Origin: Pseudomonas sp. FEN
GTDB taxonomy: Bacteria; Pseudomonadota; Gammaproteobacteria; Pseudomonadales; Pseudomonadaceae
Direction: 5' to 3'
Assembly (NCBI RefSeq): GCF_904067045.1
Contig: NZ_CAJFDC010000010.1
Span: 211,001-275,000, forward strand
Length of the DNA stretch: 64,000 nt
Position numbers and translations under genes: made by a program
Part shown: piece by piece, positions 35,639 to 45,241 of the stretch
Numbering within the stretch: the first letter of the stretch is position 1
How the letters are laid out: every line of letters begins with the position of its first letter
The notes under the pieces: model-generated
What the model saw: the letters and a program-made list of their open reading frames with translations, nothing else
The model's database searches: none
What the model was told of the DNA's origin: nothing

Positions 35639-36526
35639 ATGAGTCAATACCAGCGTCTGCTGCTCATCACCGATCAGCACCTGCCCCATTCTCCGGCTGT
35701 CAAGCGTGCCGCCGCCCTGGCGGCCGCCAGTGGCGCGGCCTTGCATATCACCGCGCTGGTCCAGCCACCGCCGCGCATTCACCTGATTGAGTCGGGCATG
35801 GATGAACAGGCCCGCGCCGCGTACATGGATAAATACCGGATCTGGCTGGAAGGGGCGACCGAAAGCTTGCGCGGCAGAGGCTTGCAATTGACCATCGAAG
35901 CGCTCTGGAGCACCCGTCCATTGCGCGACATCCTGATCCATGCCCGTGAGATCAAACCCGACCTGCTGATCAAGGATGTCTACCTGGAGCCACTGCTCAG
36001 GCGGGTTTTCACCACGCCGCTGGATTGGCAACTGCTGCAGGAAAGCCCGGTGCCAGTGCACCTGGTCAACCATGTCACCTCGGCGTTGCCGCGACGGATA
36101 GTGGCGGCCGTCGATACTTCCACCGGGGACGAGGGCATCACCGAGTTCAATCGCAAGATCATCCGCGAGGCCGAGGCCATGGCGCTGCAATGCGACGCCG
36201 AACTGCACTTGCTGTATGCCTACGACCTGTCGCCGGCGTTCATGGCCGATCCCAGTGTCACGGTGGTCTGGCTCGATGAGCTGCGTGCCGCCTTGCTCGA
36301 GCCTTTCGCCAGGCTGGCGGACGACTATGGCGTGCCGGCCGATCGCCGGCATTTCCTGATGGGCTCGCCGGTGGGGGTGATCGCCGATTATGTCCAGGAC
36401 AATGCGATTGATGTGGTGGTGATGGGCTCGGTCCAGCCCAAGGGGCTGGGCAAGCTGATTGGCGATACCACCGAGCGGACCCTGCAGATTCCCGAATGCA
36501 GCGTGCTGACGGTCAAGCCCGACTGA
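35639..36526 (+). CDS. Universal stress protein with two Usp domains (UspE-like), copy 4
   Basis: A 295-residue tandem Usp protein starting MSQYQRLLLITDQHLPHSPA. The second-domain loop is VVVMGSVQPKGLGKLIGDTTERTL. AGAGGT precedes the start. It is followed by a strong bidirectional terminator. Its closeness to copy 3 in position and layout suggests tandem duplication within this island. Confidence 0.88.
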   Translation: MSQYQRLLLITDQHLPHSPAVKRAAALAAASGAALHITALVQPPPRIHLIESGMDEQARAAYMDKYRIWLEGATESLRGRGLQLTIEALWSTRPLRDILIHAREIKPDLLIKDVYLEPLLRRVFTTPLDWQLLQESPVPVHLVNHVTSALPRRIVAAVDTSTGDEGITEFNRKIIREAEAMALQCDAELHLLYAYDLSPAFMADPSVTVVWLDELRAALLEPFARLADDYGVPADRRHFLMGSPVGVIADYVQDNAIDVVVMGSVQPKGLGKLIGDTTERTLQIPECSVLTVKPD

Positions 36527-36554
36527 GTCGCGGCTTCTCAGATGAGGCCCATTG

Positions 36555-36589
36555 AAAAGCCCCTTGGCGCTCACCGCCAAGGGGCTTTT
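36555..36589. terminator. Bidirectional intrinsic terminator
   Basis: AAAAGCCCCTTGGCG and CGCCAAGGGGCTTTT form a 15-bp stem with a CTCAC loop. T-runs follow on both strands, so it ends the Usp operon and also the convergent antiporter gene. Confidence 0.9.
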
Positions 36590-36612
36590 TCATGACACCA
36601 CGCCAAGGCGTG

Positions 36613-38088
36613 TCAGAGGCTCAGCAGACCCTGCCAGAGCATCCAGGCGGCCACTGCGGCAGCCAGCCAGATCAGTGCCAGCAGGCCCTTGGCGAAGCCA
36701 TTGAGTGGCTTGCGCTGCGGGGTCATCAGGTAGATCAACGAGCCGGGAGCGTAGAGCAGGGCACTGAGCAGCAGGTACTTGGGACCGGCCGCGTACAGCA
36801 ACCAGAAGCAGTAGACGCTGGCCACCAGCGAGATCGCCAGGTCGCGGGCACCCAGGCTGGCGTGCCCGTCATGGGCACGTTCCTGCCAGCTGACCTTGAG
36901 CGCGTAGAGGCCGCTGAACAGATAGGGCAGCAGGATCATCGAGGTCGCCAGGGAAATCAGTGCCAGGTAGGTGGCGTTCGAATACAGTGTGAGGATCAGG
37001 AACAGCTGGATGCAACCGTTGGTGACCCAGAGGGCATTGGCCGGTACGCCCTGGCTGTTTTCCTTGGCCAGGACCGCCGGCATCACGCTGGCCTTGGCCG
37101 GACTGAACAAGGATTCAGCCGAGAGCAGAGTCCAGGCCAGCAGCGCGCCGCCCACGGAAACCATCAGGCCCAGGCTGATCATCATGGCGCCCCAGGGACC
37201 GGCCGCCGCTTGCAATACCCCGGCGGTCGAGGGGTTTTTCATCGCCGCCAGTTCGGGCTGGCCGAGGATGCCCAACGACAGCAGCGAGACCGAAATCAGC
37301 AACAACAGGGTAATGGCGAAACCAATGATGGTGGCTCGTCCGACGTTGACCCGTTCCGCCGCCCGGGCCGAATAGACATTGGCGCCTTCGATACCGATAA
37401 AGACCCAGACGGTCACCAGCATGGTGCTCTTGACCTGGTCCAGGATCGAGCCGAGGGCCGGGGCGCCCCAGAAACCGGCGACGAAGGTATCGCGATGGAA
37501 GGCGGCGGCGGCGACGCCGATGAATACCAGGATGGGCACGATCTTGGCGACGGTGGTGATGGCATTGGCCCGTGCCGCGGTACGTACACCCCGCAGGATC
37601 ATGAAATGCATGGCCCAGAGCAGTAGCGAGGCGGCAATGATCGCCACCTTGTTGTTACCCTCGCCGAAGGCCGGGAAAAAATAGCTGGCGGCGGCGAACA
37701 GGATGACCAGGTAGCCGACGTTACCGATCCAGGCACTGATCCAGTAGCCCCAGGCCGAGTTGAAGCCGACGAAGTCGCCGCCCAGGGCCTTGGCGTAAGC
37801 GAAGACGCCATTGTCCAGCTCCGGTTTGCGGTCGGAGAGCATCTGGTAGACCAGGGCCAGGGACAGCATGCCGATCCCGGTGACCAGCCAGCCGATCAGG
37901 ATCGCGCCGGCACCGGCACCAGCCGCCATGTTCTGTGGCAGGCTGTAGGCACCGCTGCCGATAATGGAACCGACCACCAGGGCGATCAGCAGGCTCAGGG
38001 ACAAGCGGGCCGACTGCGCGACGCTCGTCGGCTTCGTTGACGGCGCGGTCGCGCCGGGGGATGAACGCTGTTGCAAGGGCGTTGCCAT
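36613..38088 (-). CDS. arcD: Amino acid antiporter of the APC family, ArcD-like
   Basis: A 491-residue transporter with about 12-13 membrane helices and the APC signature GSIIGSGAYSLPQNM in helix 1. It resembles arginine/ornithine antiporter ArcD, which feeds arginine fermentation. The arcABC genes are not adjacent, so it is an isolated copy. GGAGATG precedes the Met at 38088. A consensus ANR box lies 118 bases upstream; arcDABC of P. aeruginosa is ANR-activated, which fits. The exact substrate pair is unproven. Confidence 0.8.
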   Translation of the reverse strand: MATPLQQRSSPGATAPSTKPTSVAQSARLSLSLLIALVVGSIIGSGAYSLPQNMAAGAGAGAILIGWLVTGIGMLSLALVYQMLSDRKPELDNGVFAYAKALGGDFVGFNSAWGYWISAWIGNVGYLVILFAAASYFFPAFGEGNNKVAIIAASLLLWAMHFMILRGVRTAARANAITTVAKIVPILVFIGVAAAAFHRDTFVAGFWGAPALGSILDQVKSTMLVTVWVFIGIEGANVYSARAAERVNVGRATIIGFAITLLLLISVSLLSLGILGQPELAAMKNPSTAGVLQAAAGPWGAMMISLGLMVSVGGALLAWTLLSAESLFSPAKASVMPAVLAKENSQGVPANALWVTNGCIQLFLILTLYSNATYLALISLATSMILLPYLFSGLYALKVSWQERAHDGHASLGARDLAISLVASVYCFWLLYAAGPKYLLLSALLYAPGSLIYLMTPQRKPLNGFAKGLLALIWLAAAVAAWMLWQGLLSL

Positions 38089-38199
38089 GATGACATCTCC
38101 ATGATCGTAACTGAACGGGACGTCCGAGTGCACCGATCAGCAACGGCGCCTCGGTCTGAACGCATGGAGTAAATGTCTGCCCAAGCGGGCCCGAAGCTG

Positions 38200-38213
38200 T
38201 TGATCTTTATCAA
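38200..38213. promoter_or_regulatory. ANR/FNR box upstream of arcD
   Basis: TTGATCTTTATCAA is a full TTGAT-N4-ATCAA site, centred 118 bases before the antiporter start and 147 before the divergent acetyltransferase. Confidence 0.7.
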
Positions 38214-38353
38214 GGCTTGAATGGATAGGTATCGCGCTATCGCGCAGCGGAGCCAGGTGCATGAATTTTCTTTCGTTTCCCCGCTCCGGCATGCTTATTA
38301 TCCACGTACTGAAATTCAATCGATCCTGATCGATGCATTCTTCGAGGACAGAC

Positions 38354-38845
38354 ATGGACGTTGCAGACGTACTGGTATTGCAAGCGAGTTACACCAATCC
38401 GGTTCACGCCGAGGCGATTGCGCAGGTGCTCAATCACTATGCCGAAGACCCCATGGGCGGTGGCCGGAGCCTGGCCCCGGATGTGCTGCGGCAGTTGCCC
38501 GGGGAGTTGGCCAAACGGCCCCACGCCTTCAGCGTGCTGGCGTTTGTCGGTGGCGAGCCGGCCGGGCTGGTGAACTGCTTCGAAGGCTTTTCGACCTTTG
38601 CCTGCCGCCCCCTGGTGAACGTGCATGACGTCGTGGTGATGAGCCGGTTTCGCGGCCTGGGGCTGAGCCAGAAGATGCTGCAGAAGGTCGAGGACATCGC
38701 CCGCCAGCGCGGCTGCTGCAAGATCACCCTGGAGGTGCTTGAGGGCAACGCGGTGGCCCAGGGCTCGTACCGCAAGTTTGGTTTCAGCGGTGCGCAGCTC
38801 GATCCGGAGCACGGCCAGATGCTGTTCTGGAACAAGTCTCTCTAG
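38354..38845 (+). CDS. GNAT-family N-acetyltransferase
   Basis: A 163-residue protein. VMSRFRGLGLSQKMLQKVE holds the RGLG acetyl-CoA loop, followed by CCKITLEVLEGNAVAQGSYRKFGF, split here only by reading. GAGGA precedes the Met at 38354. The C-terminus FWNKSL is typical of a small GNAT subgroup found in pseudomonads. Substrate unknown. Confidence 0.85.
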   Translation: MDVADVLVLQASYTNPVHAEAIAQVLNHYAEDPMGGGRSLAPDVLRQLPGELAKRPHAFSVLAFVGGEPAGLVNCFEGFSTFACRPLVNVHDVVVMSRFRGLGLSQKMLQKVEDIARQRGCCKITLEVLEGNAVAQGSYRKFGFSGAQLDPEHGQMLFWNKSL

Positions 38846-39018
38846 TTCCACCGCAGCGCGCACTCGCGGTGCCCAGTAGCGCCTTCTGCCGACAGAGGGC
38901 CTATTTATCTACCGCACACGACATTTGCCTGGAGGGTTGAATCCTTCAGGAGTCGTGGCCGGCAAAACAATGCGTCAGGTGACGACTCGTTCCTATCACT
39001 CGAACGAGAACGTCATCC

Positions 39019-42000
39019 ATGCCAACGCAGTCGCCGCTTCCAGATCAGCCAACGACAGACCCGACTCCGCTCGCGAAAGCGCTGTTCGCGACGGCTCCCA
39101 CTTTGCTCTCGGTTGCCACGCCGCTGGTCCAGGGCGTGCTGGACCAGGACTATGCGAATTTCGAGCTGTCGGCCGAGCGGGTGTGTCTCGCCGTGCCTTA
39201 CTGGTCATTGGCGCAGGGCATCGACGGCGCTCCGGCGGGGCACAATTACTACCACCTCGGTGAAGTGCTGGTTGAGCGCTTCGCCTTGGGCGCGGGCGTT
39301 TTCAGGGGCTCCACGAGCCCGCGCTGGGACACGCATAACCTGCTCTGGCGCGAGCGGCCAGCGATGGCGAAGAAACCCTTGGCGATTGATCTCGACGAGT
39401 TGCTCAAACGCCTGGATCAGGCCGCGCGGTCGCTGCTGGACAACTTCAAGCAGCAACTGATCGAGACCTGGAATGAGTCGCCACAAGGGCATGGCCCGAG
39501 TCGTTGGGCGCGGCTGGCTGCCGCGATTGGCAGCTTGCTCGTGCCGGGGCGCACACCGGTTCCGGGAGGACGCCCCGACCTGAGTCGCCTGCCGTTCTAT
39601 ATGGGTTATGGGGCTGGCGATGCGGACGGCGATCTGTCGAGACTGGATATCCGTGCCTACGAGATCCGTGTCTTCAGCGTGGATGCCCAGGGCCAACGTT
39701 ACCCGGAGCTGTTTCCGGTGATCAGCTTTACCCGTTATGAACAGAATAACCCGCTGCCTTACCCCATCTATTTCCATCCAGGAGAAGGCGGTCTGCGCAT
39801 GGGCAAGGAGGAGGATGCCGCACTGGTCGCGATGCTGATCGGCGCCCGAACGGCCGAGCGCAACCTGGAAATCAGAGAGACCTGTATCTGGCGCTGGGGG
39901 CAGTCCGCCGAGGTCATCGGCGAAAACCTGGTCAAGGGCTTGCTGGAGTATCAGTTGCAGGCGCTGGGTAGACTTGAGCCAGGCTGTTGGCAAGGCCGGG
40001 CCGATCTTCAGCGGCGGGTCGCGCAGATCACCGATCCTGGTCACTGGCTCGCCGTGCCCGCCAGGACCTACGACACCACGCGCTTCCAGATGATCCAGCG
40101 AGAGCGCTGCGGCACGGCGGTTCTGGGCTTGACCAGCGACTCGTTGCCGGATTGGCTGTTGACGGCAACCCTCACGGATCGCTTGACCTACAGTGCTCTG
40201 CTGACTGAGCTGGCGCGCGCGCAATGCCAGTCGCAAGGGCGGCATTATCTCGACGATATCGGTACCTTGAACCAGTTTGCCGCACGCCGCCTGCGCCGCC
40301 TGATGCGCGAGGATCATCCGCAAGTCTTGGGGGTTGCCGACCCCGACGATATTTATCTGGAACTCGACAAGACGACCGCGCTGCCGGTCCCCGTTGCCGG
40401 GGGCGCGGGCGGCGCGTTGGGGACGGTTGAAACGGTGCGGATGAGCCTGACGGAGTTTGCCCTGGAGAATCTTGGTGGCTTTCGGCATGTGAGGATGGCG
40501 CTCAGTATTCGCCGTCGCGATCTCGACGCGCCGGTTGCGCAATGGTTGACCGCGGACTACGTCAAGGACCTGGTGACTCGCGCGGATATCGGCCAGGTGT
40601 ACCCCGACCTGTTGAAAAACCGGCTGCTCGGCGATGGCGTCGAGGCTCGGCGTCGTGAGGCTTTGTTCGTCGCGCAGTTACGCGTGAGTTTGCCGCTCCA
40701 GGCCCTGGAACTGAAGATCAAGGGCGCGTCGGGGTTCACCGCCAGCGGTGTTCGCTACTTGCAGGCCCTGGTCCGCCCGTTGGCCGCCGAGCGCTTCGTC
40801 GATGGCATGGAAATCGTCCTGCGTCCCCTGGCGTTCAAGGCCAAGACCGACTGGCGGGCTGACGCGGTGCTGGCGATGTTCCTGATCGGGCCACGGGATA
40901 TGAGCCTCGGGCCGCTGATTCTGTATCGGCCCTTGTGCTTGCAACAGCCGTTGCAACAGTTTGAGAATTGTCAGGCGCTGCTCGCGGCAATCCGCCAGTC
41001 CGGCGATCTGCAGCGCGGTGTGCTGACCTGGATGAACGAGCCGGCGCGTGCTCGTTATGCACGGGGAGGCTTCGCCGCGCCGCATATCCAGGCGTTCCTG
41101 CCGGGAGACGAGTTCGCCCCCGAGCCGCCCAAGCCCGATCCCGCGACGCTCGCCGAGGACATCGTCAAGGGCGACTATCTGCCGGCAATCTTCGGGGCCA
41201 CGGTCAAGGCCCTGGTCGATCAAGCCGACCGGCAGTCGGTGTCGAATGTCGAGCAACGTTGGGCGGACTGGAAGGAGGGGGCCTGGCTGATACTGCTGAG
41301 CATCACCCAGTTGCCGTTTGCCGGGATCTTGCCGTCTGTCGGGCGCCTGGTGGAGGTATTGAGCTGGCTGGTGGTGGTGAAGATCGCCCATGACGACCTG
41401 CGGGCCCTGGGCAGCGACAATCAACGGCAACAGTCGGCCGCCGCCGCGGACCTGTTGTTCAATCTTGCGACCCTGCTGTTGCACTATCGTGTCGCGGGCC
41501 AGCCCGGCCCTGTCGTACCGCACACGCTTGAGCCCCAGCCACCCGGGCGGGTATTGCCCTCGCCGAGCGTTGTCCGGGCGTCCGACCTGCCCCGTCCCGT
41601 GCTGGGTCGCTGGTCGGTGCCAGGCTGGCCGCTCCCCGATGCGCTGATGCGGCGGATTCGTGGTTATCGCCTGCGGACGTTCGACAAGCCGGCATCGGCC
41701 TTGGCGGAGCTGGGCCGCGTGGCAGCCTTCGGACCGGCCCGGGGATTGGTCCATATCCATGCGGACGGGCGGGGGAAATGGTGTGCGCTGATCCAGGGCG
41801 ATCTGTATGAGGTGGCATGGGAAGCCGAGGGCGAGGGCATTCGTGTGGTCGACCCTGTCGGCAATGCCGGTCCCTGGGTACGCCACGATGGGGAGGGGCG
41901 CTGGAGCCTGGATCTGCGCTTGCGCGGAGGTGCTCCGAAGCGGGCCCCGGCGGTTGTGCCGGCGGGTGTCTCGCAGCAGATCGGCGCGGACTACGCGAAG

Positions 42001-43833
42001 CTGTATGAACTCGATGCTCAAGCCAAACAAAGCGAAGCCTCGATCCACGGCAGTATGCGGCGCTGGAAGCTGGCGAGTGAAGGCGAGACGGGCAAACGGG
42101 TGACCTATGAGCGGCGCACCGAATTGCATGACGAGTTGAGCGCATTACTGGAAAAGCGTCTGGAGAACTATCTGCAACAGTTGGCGTTGATCGACAAGTT
42201 GAAGGACCAGACCCGGGTCGGAGCGCAGATCCCGGTCATTGCCCTGCAAAATGCGGTGCTCGACCTGCAAGCCTTGACCCATGCGCAACGAACCTGGTTG
42301 TTGGAACGGTTCGCTCAGTCCCATGCCGGATTTTCCGAACTGCCCGAGGCGCAGCGGGATGTCACCTGGCTGCAAACCGAATGGGAGCGTGATGCCAGGA
42401 GTACGGACAAAATGGTCGAATGGTCTTCCATGCAAAAGGACCTGCTCGCCCGGCTGGAGAAGATACGCGATGGGCGCGAGGAGTACCGGAAGGTCATGGC
42501 AACCGTCGGCCTGGGCTCCATTGCGGTGGAAGTGCGGGTATGGAAGATTGCACAGCTTAAAAACCGTTTCATCCTGACCGAAATAACCTCCCAGGACGTC
42601 GGCCGGGAGATGTTCAACGCGACCTGGGAGCAGTTCGAACGCCTGCATCTGTCTTACTACTCGTCGCTCGATGCCCTTGAGGAAAGCGAGTTGTCCACGG
42701 CCGAACGCATCAGTCTTTTGGAGTCGGTCGTCGAGCAATCCAGTGAGCTTCAACAAAAGCTCGAATTCTGGTCGGCGAGTCTCGAGAGCCGTCAGCGCGC
42801 CACGGAGCAACTGGACGAGTTGCTCAAGACGCTGAAGACGCTTGAGCAGGAAACCGAGGAAGATCTGCGCCGGCTGCTGGGCAGCGATGACTGGGAGTTG
42901 CCGCCCTTGCCGGTTGCCCGGCCCGCGGTCAAGAAAACCAGGAGAAAAATCATTCGCACTCGCCAGCAACAGGTGCTGTCCGGCGAAGTCAGGCCAGCGA
43001 CATCGGCGGAGGGCGAGGAGACGGTGCAGGTCACCGATGGCTATGGCCAGGTGATCGAGAGATTTCGCCAGAACAGCGGGGACGGGCTCTGGGACAAGGT
43101 CGATGCCGCCGAAAAGCTCGCCAGGCCCGCCGTGGTCAGGCCCGCGGTCGGGCTGGAAAAACGGGTGGCCGCCGCACGCCTGTGGCTCGACGACGAGTCA
43201 TCGATCATCGAGCGGGTCATGAGTCAGGTTGGCCGCTCGAATGCGCCTCGGGCGCAAGAGGATATCCTGCGCATACGCGCCGAGATGATGGAGAACCAGG
43301 CTACGGAGATCGACAGGGTTCTGGCTATTGCACAAACGCCGGCGCGTAATCCGGATCGAGTGAAAAATGCCCGGGCGGTAGCCCAGCAACTGCGCGAGGC
43401 GTCGCCCAGGCTGAAGCTGGCCGGGCAACGCGCGCGCATCGCCGCGATCAAGGCCAACCCGCCGGAAATGTCGCGCATCGACTATCTGCTGGAGCAGGGC
43501 GAAGTGACGATCCGCAAGGAAGGCGAGCGAATCCGGCTTGGCAAGAAGGACTTTCTGCAAGAGTACGCGCTGCTCGACAAGACCGCTAAGCCGCTGTGGT
43601 ACGCCCATTTTCATTACTCGACCGCGACGACGGCGGATTCGGCCTTCGAGGCCGCTCACCTGAAAACCGTCGAGCAGCGCAAGATCGGTGGCCAATACCA
43701 GTTGCTGGAGCAGGAAAGGGCGTTCAAGAAGATCCAGACGGGGCGGGGTGGCAACGCCCGCCTGGCGCTGCAGATTCATCGCAGCGTGATCGATCCGGCT
43801 TCGGCGCAGAAGCACTTTCTCCAGGTCCGGTGA
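39019..43833 (+). CDS. Giant DUF6543 (dermonecrotic-toxin-domain-like) protein with coiled-coil C-terminus
   Basis: A 1604-residue protein of unknown function. Segments such as YDTTRFQMIQRERCG (from about residue 351) and YVKDLVTRADIGQVYPDLLKN (from about residue 514) are characteristic of the DUF6543 domain of large Pseudomonas toxins. A hydrophobic helical pair (WLILLSITQLPFAGILPSVG) occurs near residues 756-799. Heptad-rich charged helices fill about residues 1040-1330. The C-terminal 150 residues (KPLWYAHFHYS, AAHLKTVEQRKIGGQYQLL) are shared by such giants but have no assigned activity. No LRR or NEL domain is present, unlike the giant at 1397. No signal peptide or secretion genes are adjacent. 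The ribosome site is weak. Confidence 0.75.
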   Translation: MPTQSPLPDQPTTDPTPLAKALFATAPTLLSVATPLVQGVLDQDYANFELSAERVCLAVPYWSLAQGIDGAPAGHNYYHLGEVLVERFALGAGVFRGSTSPRWDTHNLLWRERPAMAKKPLAIDLDELLKRLDQAARSLLDNFKQQLIETWNESPQGHGPSRWARLAAAIGSLLVPGRTPVPGGRPDLSRLPFYMGYGAGDADGDLSRLDIRAYEIRVFSVDAQGQRYPELFPVISFTRYEQNNPLPYPIYFHPGEGGLRMGKEEDAALVAMLIGARTAERNLEIRETCIWRWGQSAEVIGENLVKGLLEYQLQALGRLEPGCWQGRADLQRRVAQITDPGHWLAVPARTYDTTRFQMIQRERCGTAVLGLTSDSLPDWLLTATLTDRLTYSALLTELARAQCQSQGRHYLDDIGTLNQFAARRLRRLMREDHPQVLGVADPDDIYLELDKTTALPVPVAGGAGGALGTVETVRMSLTEFALENLGGFRHVRMALSIRRRDLDAPVAQWLTADYVKDLVTRADIGQVYPDLLKNRLLGDGVEARRREALFVAQLRVSLPLQALELKIKGASGFTASGVRYLQALVRPLAAERFVDGMEIVLRPLAFKAKTDWRADAVLAMFLIGPRDMSLGPLILYRPLCLQQPLQQFENCQALLAAIRQSGDLQRGVLTWMNEPARARYARGGFAAPHIQAFLPGDEFAPEPPKPDPATLAEDIVKGDYLPAIFGATVKALVDQADRQSVSNVEQRWADWKEGAWLILLSITQLPFAGILPSVGRLVEVLSWLVVVKIAHDDLRALGSDNQRQQSAAAADLLFNLATLLLHYRVAGQPGPVVPHTLEPQPPGRVLPSPSVVRASDLPRPVLGRWSVPGWPLPDALMRRIRGYRLRTFDKPASALAELGRVAAFGPARGLVHIHADGRGKWCALIQGDLYEVAWEAEGEGIRVVDPVGNAGPWVRHDGEGRWSLDLRLRGGAPKRAPAVVPAGVSQQIGADYAKLYELDAQAKQSEASIHGSMRRWKLASEGETGKRVTYERRTELHDELSALLEKRLENYLQQLALIDKLKDQTRVGAQIPVIALQNAVLDLQALTHAQRTWLLERFAQSHAGFSELPEAQRDVTWLQTEWERDARSTDKMVEWSSMQKDLLARLEKIRDGREEYRKVMATVGLGSIAVEVRVWKIAQLKNRFILTEITSQDVGREMFNATWEQFERLHLSYYSSLDALEESELSTAERISLLESVVEQSSELQQKLEFWSASLESRQRATEQLDELLKTLKTLEQETEEDLRRLLGSDDWELPPLPVARPAVKKTRRKIIRTRQQQVLSGEVRPATSAEGEETVQVTDGYGQVIERFRQNSGDGLWDKVDAAEKLARPAVVRPAVGLEKRVAAARLWLDDESSIIERVMSQVGRSNAPRAQEDILRIRAEMMENQATEIDRVLAIAQTPARNPDRVKNARAVAQQLREASPRLKLAGQRARIAAIKANPPEMSRIDYLLEQGEVTIRKEGERIRLGKKDFLQEYALLDKTAKPLWYAHFHYSTATTADSAFEAAHLKTVEQRKIGGQYQLLEQERAFKKIQTGRGGNARLALQIHRSVIDPASAQKHFLQVR

Positions 43834-43854
43834 AGCCCTGTGAGCGGCCTTGCC

Positions 43855-44144
43855 CTCCTGTCCTGGGCGACGAATGGCCGGCGATTGCGCCCGTGCCGTG
43901 TTTGCTGTTTGTCCGCCCCCCCTCAACGGTGGCGCAGTCGCTGGTCCAGGCCGTGCTGGACCAGCACTGGCCCGACCTCAAGGTCCAGGGCCAACGAGGC
44001 AACCCTCTGGCTCGGCGAGCGGGAGTCTGGTGCGACCTATCGATATACCCGGTTGGCCCGCCTATCCACCGTGGCCGGATTCTCGACAAGGCGGTGGCCC
44101 AGGCGCTGTTTTTCAACACCACGGAGCCGGATTCGGCCACTTGA
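43855..44144 (+). pseudogene. Decayed remnant of a DUF6543-giant N-terminus
   Basis: One frame reads TVAQSLVQAVLDQHWPDLKV, close to SVATPLVQGVLDQDYANFEL near the start of the 1604-residue giant. The DNA also matches there (CTGGTCCAGG, CGTGCTGGACCAG). Beyond it the likely homology hops frames (LWLGERESGATYRYTRL in one, ILDKAVAQALFFNTTEP in another), implying at least two frameshifts. It has no clear start and only some 100 residues. I read it as the remains of a second giant gene, truncated and frameshifted. Confidence 0.45.
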
Positions 44145-44260
44145 AAAGCCATCGATCGGTGTCTGCAACCCCCCTCTCGACCAAGATCAAGACAGACATC
44201 CGTCCGCCGCTGGGCTAAGGTGTGACAGTGTTTTTTTTATCGCTATCGGGAGCACCCTGC

Positions 44261-45241
44261 ATGCAACTGGGAATCATCGGACTGGGCCGCATGGGCGGCA
44301 ATATCGCGCGGCGCCTGATGCTTGATGGCCATCAGACAGTGGTGTACGACCGCAATGCCGACTTCGTCAGCGCCCTGGGCAAAGAGGGCGCCAGTGGCGT
44401 TGCCGACCTGCCGGCGCTGGTGGCCGGCCTGGACTCACCCCGGGCGATCTGGGTCATGCTGCCGGCTGGCGGGCCGACCGAGGACACCATCGCCGAACTG
44501 GGCGAACTGCTGGAGGCCGGCGATGTGATCATCGACGGCGGCAACACCTTCTACAAGGACGATATCCGTCGCGGCCAGACGCTGGCGCAAAAGGGTATCC
44601 ACTACATCGATGTCGGTACTTCCGGTGGCGTCTGGGGGCTGGAGCGCGGCTACTGCATGATGATCGGCGGCGATGCCGAGGTGGTCGAACGCCTTGATCC
44701 GCTGTTCGCCAGCCTGGCCCCCGGGATCGGCACGATTCCCCGGACCCGCGACCGGGTCAGCGCCGATGATCGCGCCGAACGCGGCTATATCCATGCTGGC
44801 CCACCGGGCGCCGGGCACTTCGTCAAGATGATTCACAACGGCATCGAGTACGGCATGATGCAAGCCTTCGCCGAAGGCTTCGATATCCTCAAGACCAAGA
44901 ACTCGCCGAGCCTGCCCGAGGACCAGCGTTTCGACCTCAACCTGGCGGATATCGCCGAAGTCTGGCGGCGCGGCAGCGTGGTCTCGTCCTGGCTGCTGGA
45001 CCTGACCGCCGACGCCTTGGCCTGCGATCCGAAACTCGACGGTTACAGCGGCGCGGTGGCCGACAGTGGCGAAGGACGCTGGACCATCGAGGCGGCCATG
45101 GAGCAGGCGGTGCCGGTGCCGGTGCTGTCCAACTCGTTGTTCGCGCGTTTCCGCTCCCGCCAGCAAAGCACCTATGGCGACAAGTTGCTGTCGGCGATGC
45201 GCTTCGGCTTCGGCGGCCACGTGGAGACACCGAAAAAATGA
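44261..45241 (+). CDS. gnd: 6-phosphogluconate dehydrogenase, decarboxylating (short, YqeC/GndA-like type)
   Basis: A 326-residue enzyme that turns 6-phosphogluconate to ribulose 5-phosphate plus CO2. [19 protein letters not shown] is the nucleotide-binding Gly-x-Gly-x2-Gly motif, [10 protein letters not shown] lies in the substrate site, and [14 protein letters not shown] carries the catalytic Lys (His here preceding). At about 330 residues it belongs to the short, typically NAD-preferring branch. GGGAG precedes the Met at 44261. Its stop overlaps the zwf start (ATGA). Confidence 0.92.
   Translation: MQLGIIGLGRMGGNIARRLMLDGHQTVVYDRNADFVSALGKEGASGVADLPALVAGLDSPRAIWVMLPAGGPTEDTIAELGELLEAGDVIIDGGNTFYKDDIRRGQTLAQKGIHYIDVGTSGGVWGLERGYCMMIGGDAEVVERLDPLFASLAPGIGTIPRTRDRVSADDRAERGYIHAGPPGAGHFVKMIHNGIEYGMMQAFAEGFDILKTKNSPSLPEDQRFDLNLADIAEVWRRGSVVSSWLLDLTADALACDPKLDGYSGAVADSGEGRWTIEAAMEQAVPVPVLSNSLFARFRSRQQSTYGDKLLSAMRFGFGGHVETPKK

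Noticed and set aside
36555..36589. Considered as a REP element
   Set aside because: The stem ends in T-runs on both strands and has no REP core, so it is an intrinsic terminator.
40678..42129. 483-residue open frame antisense to the DUF6543 giant
   Set aside because: Shadow frame, Arg/Gln-rich, with no family similarity.
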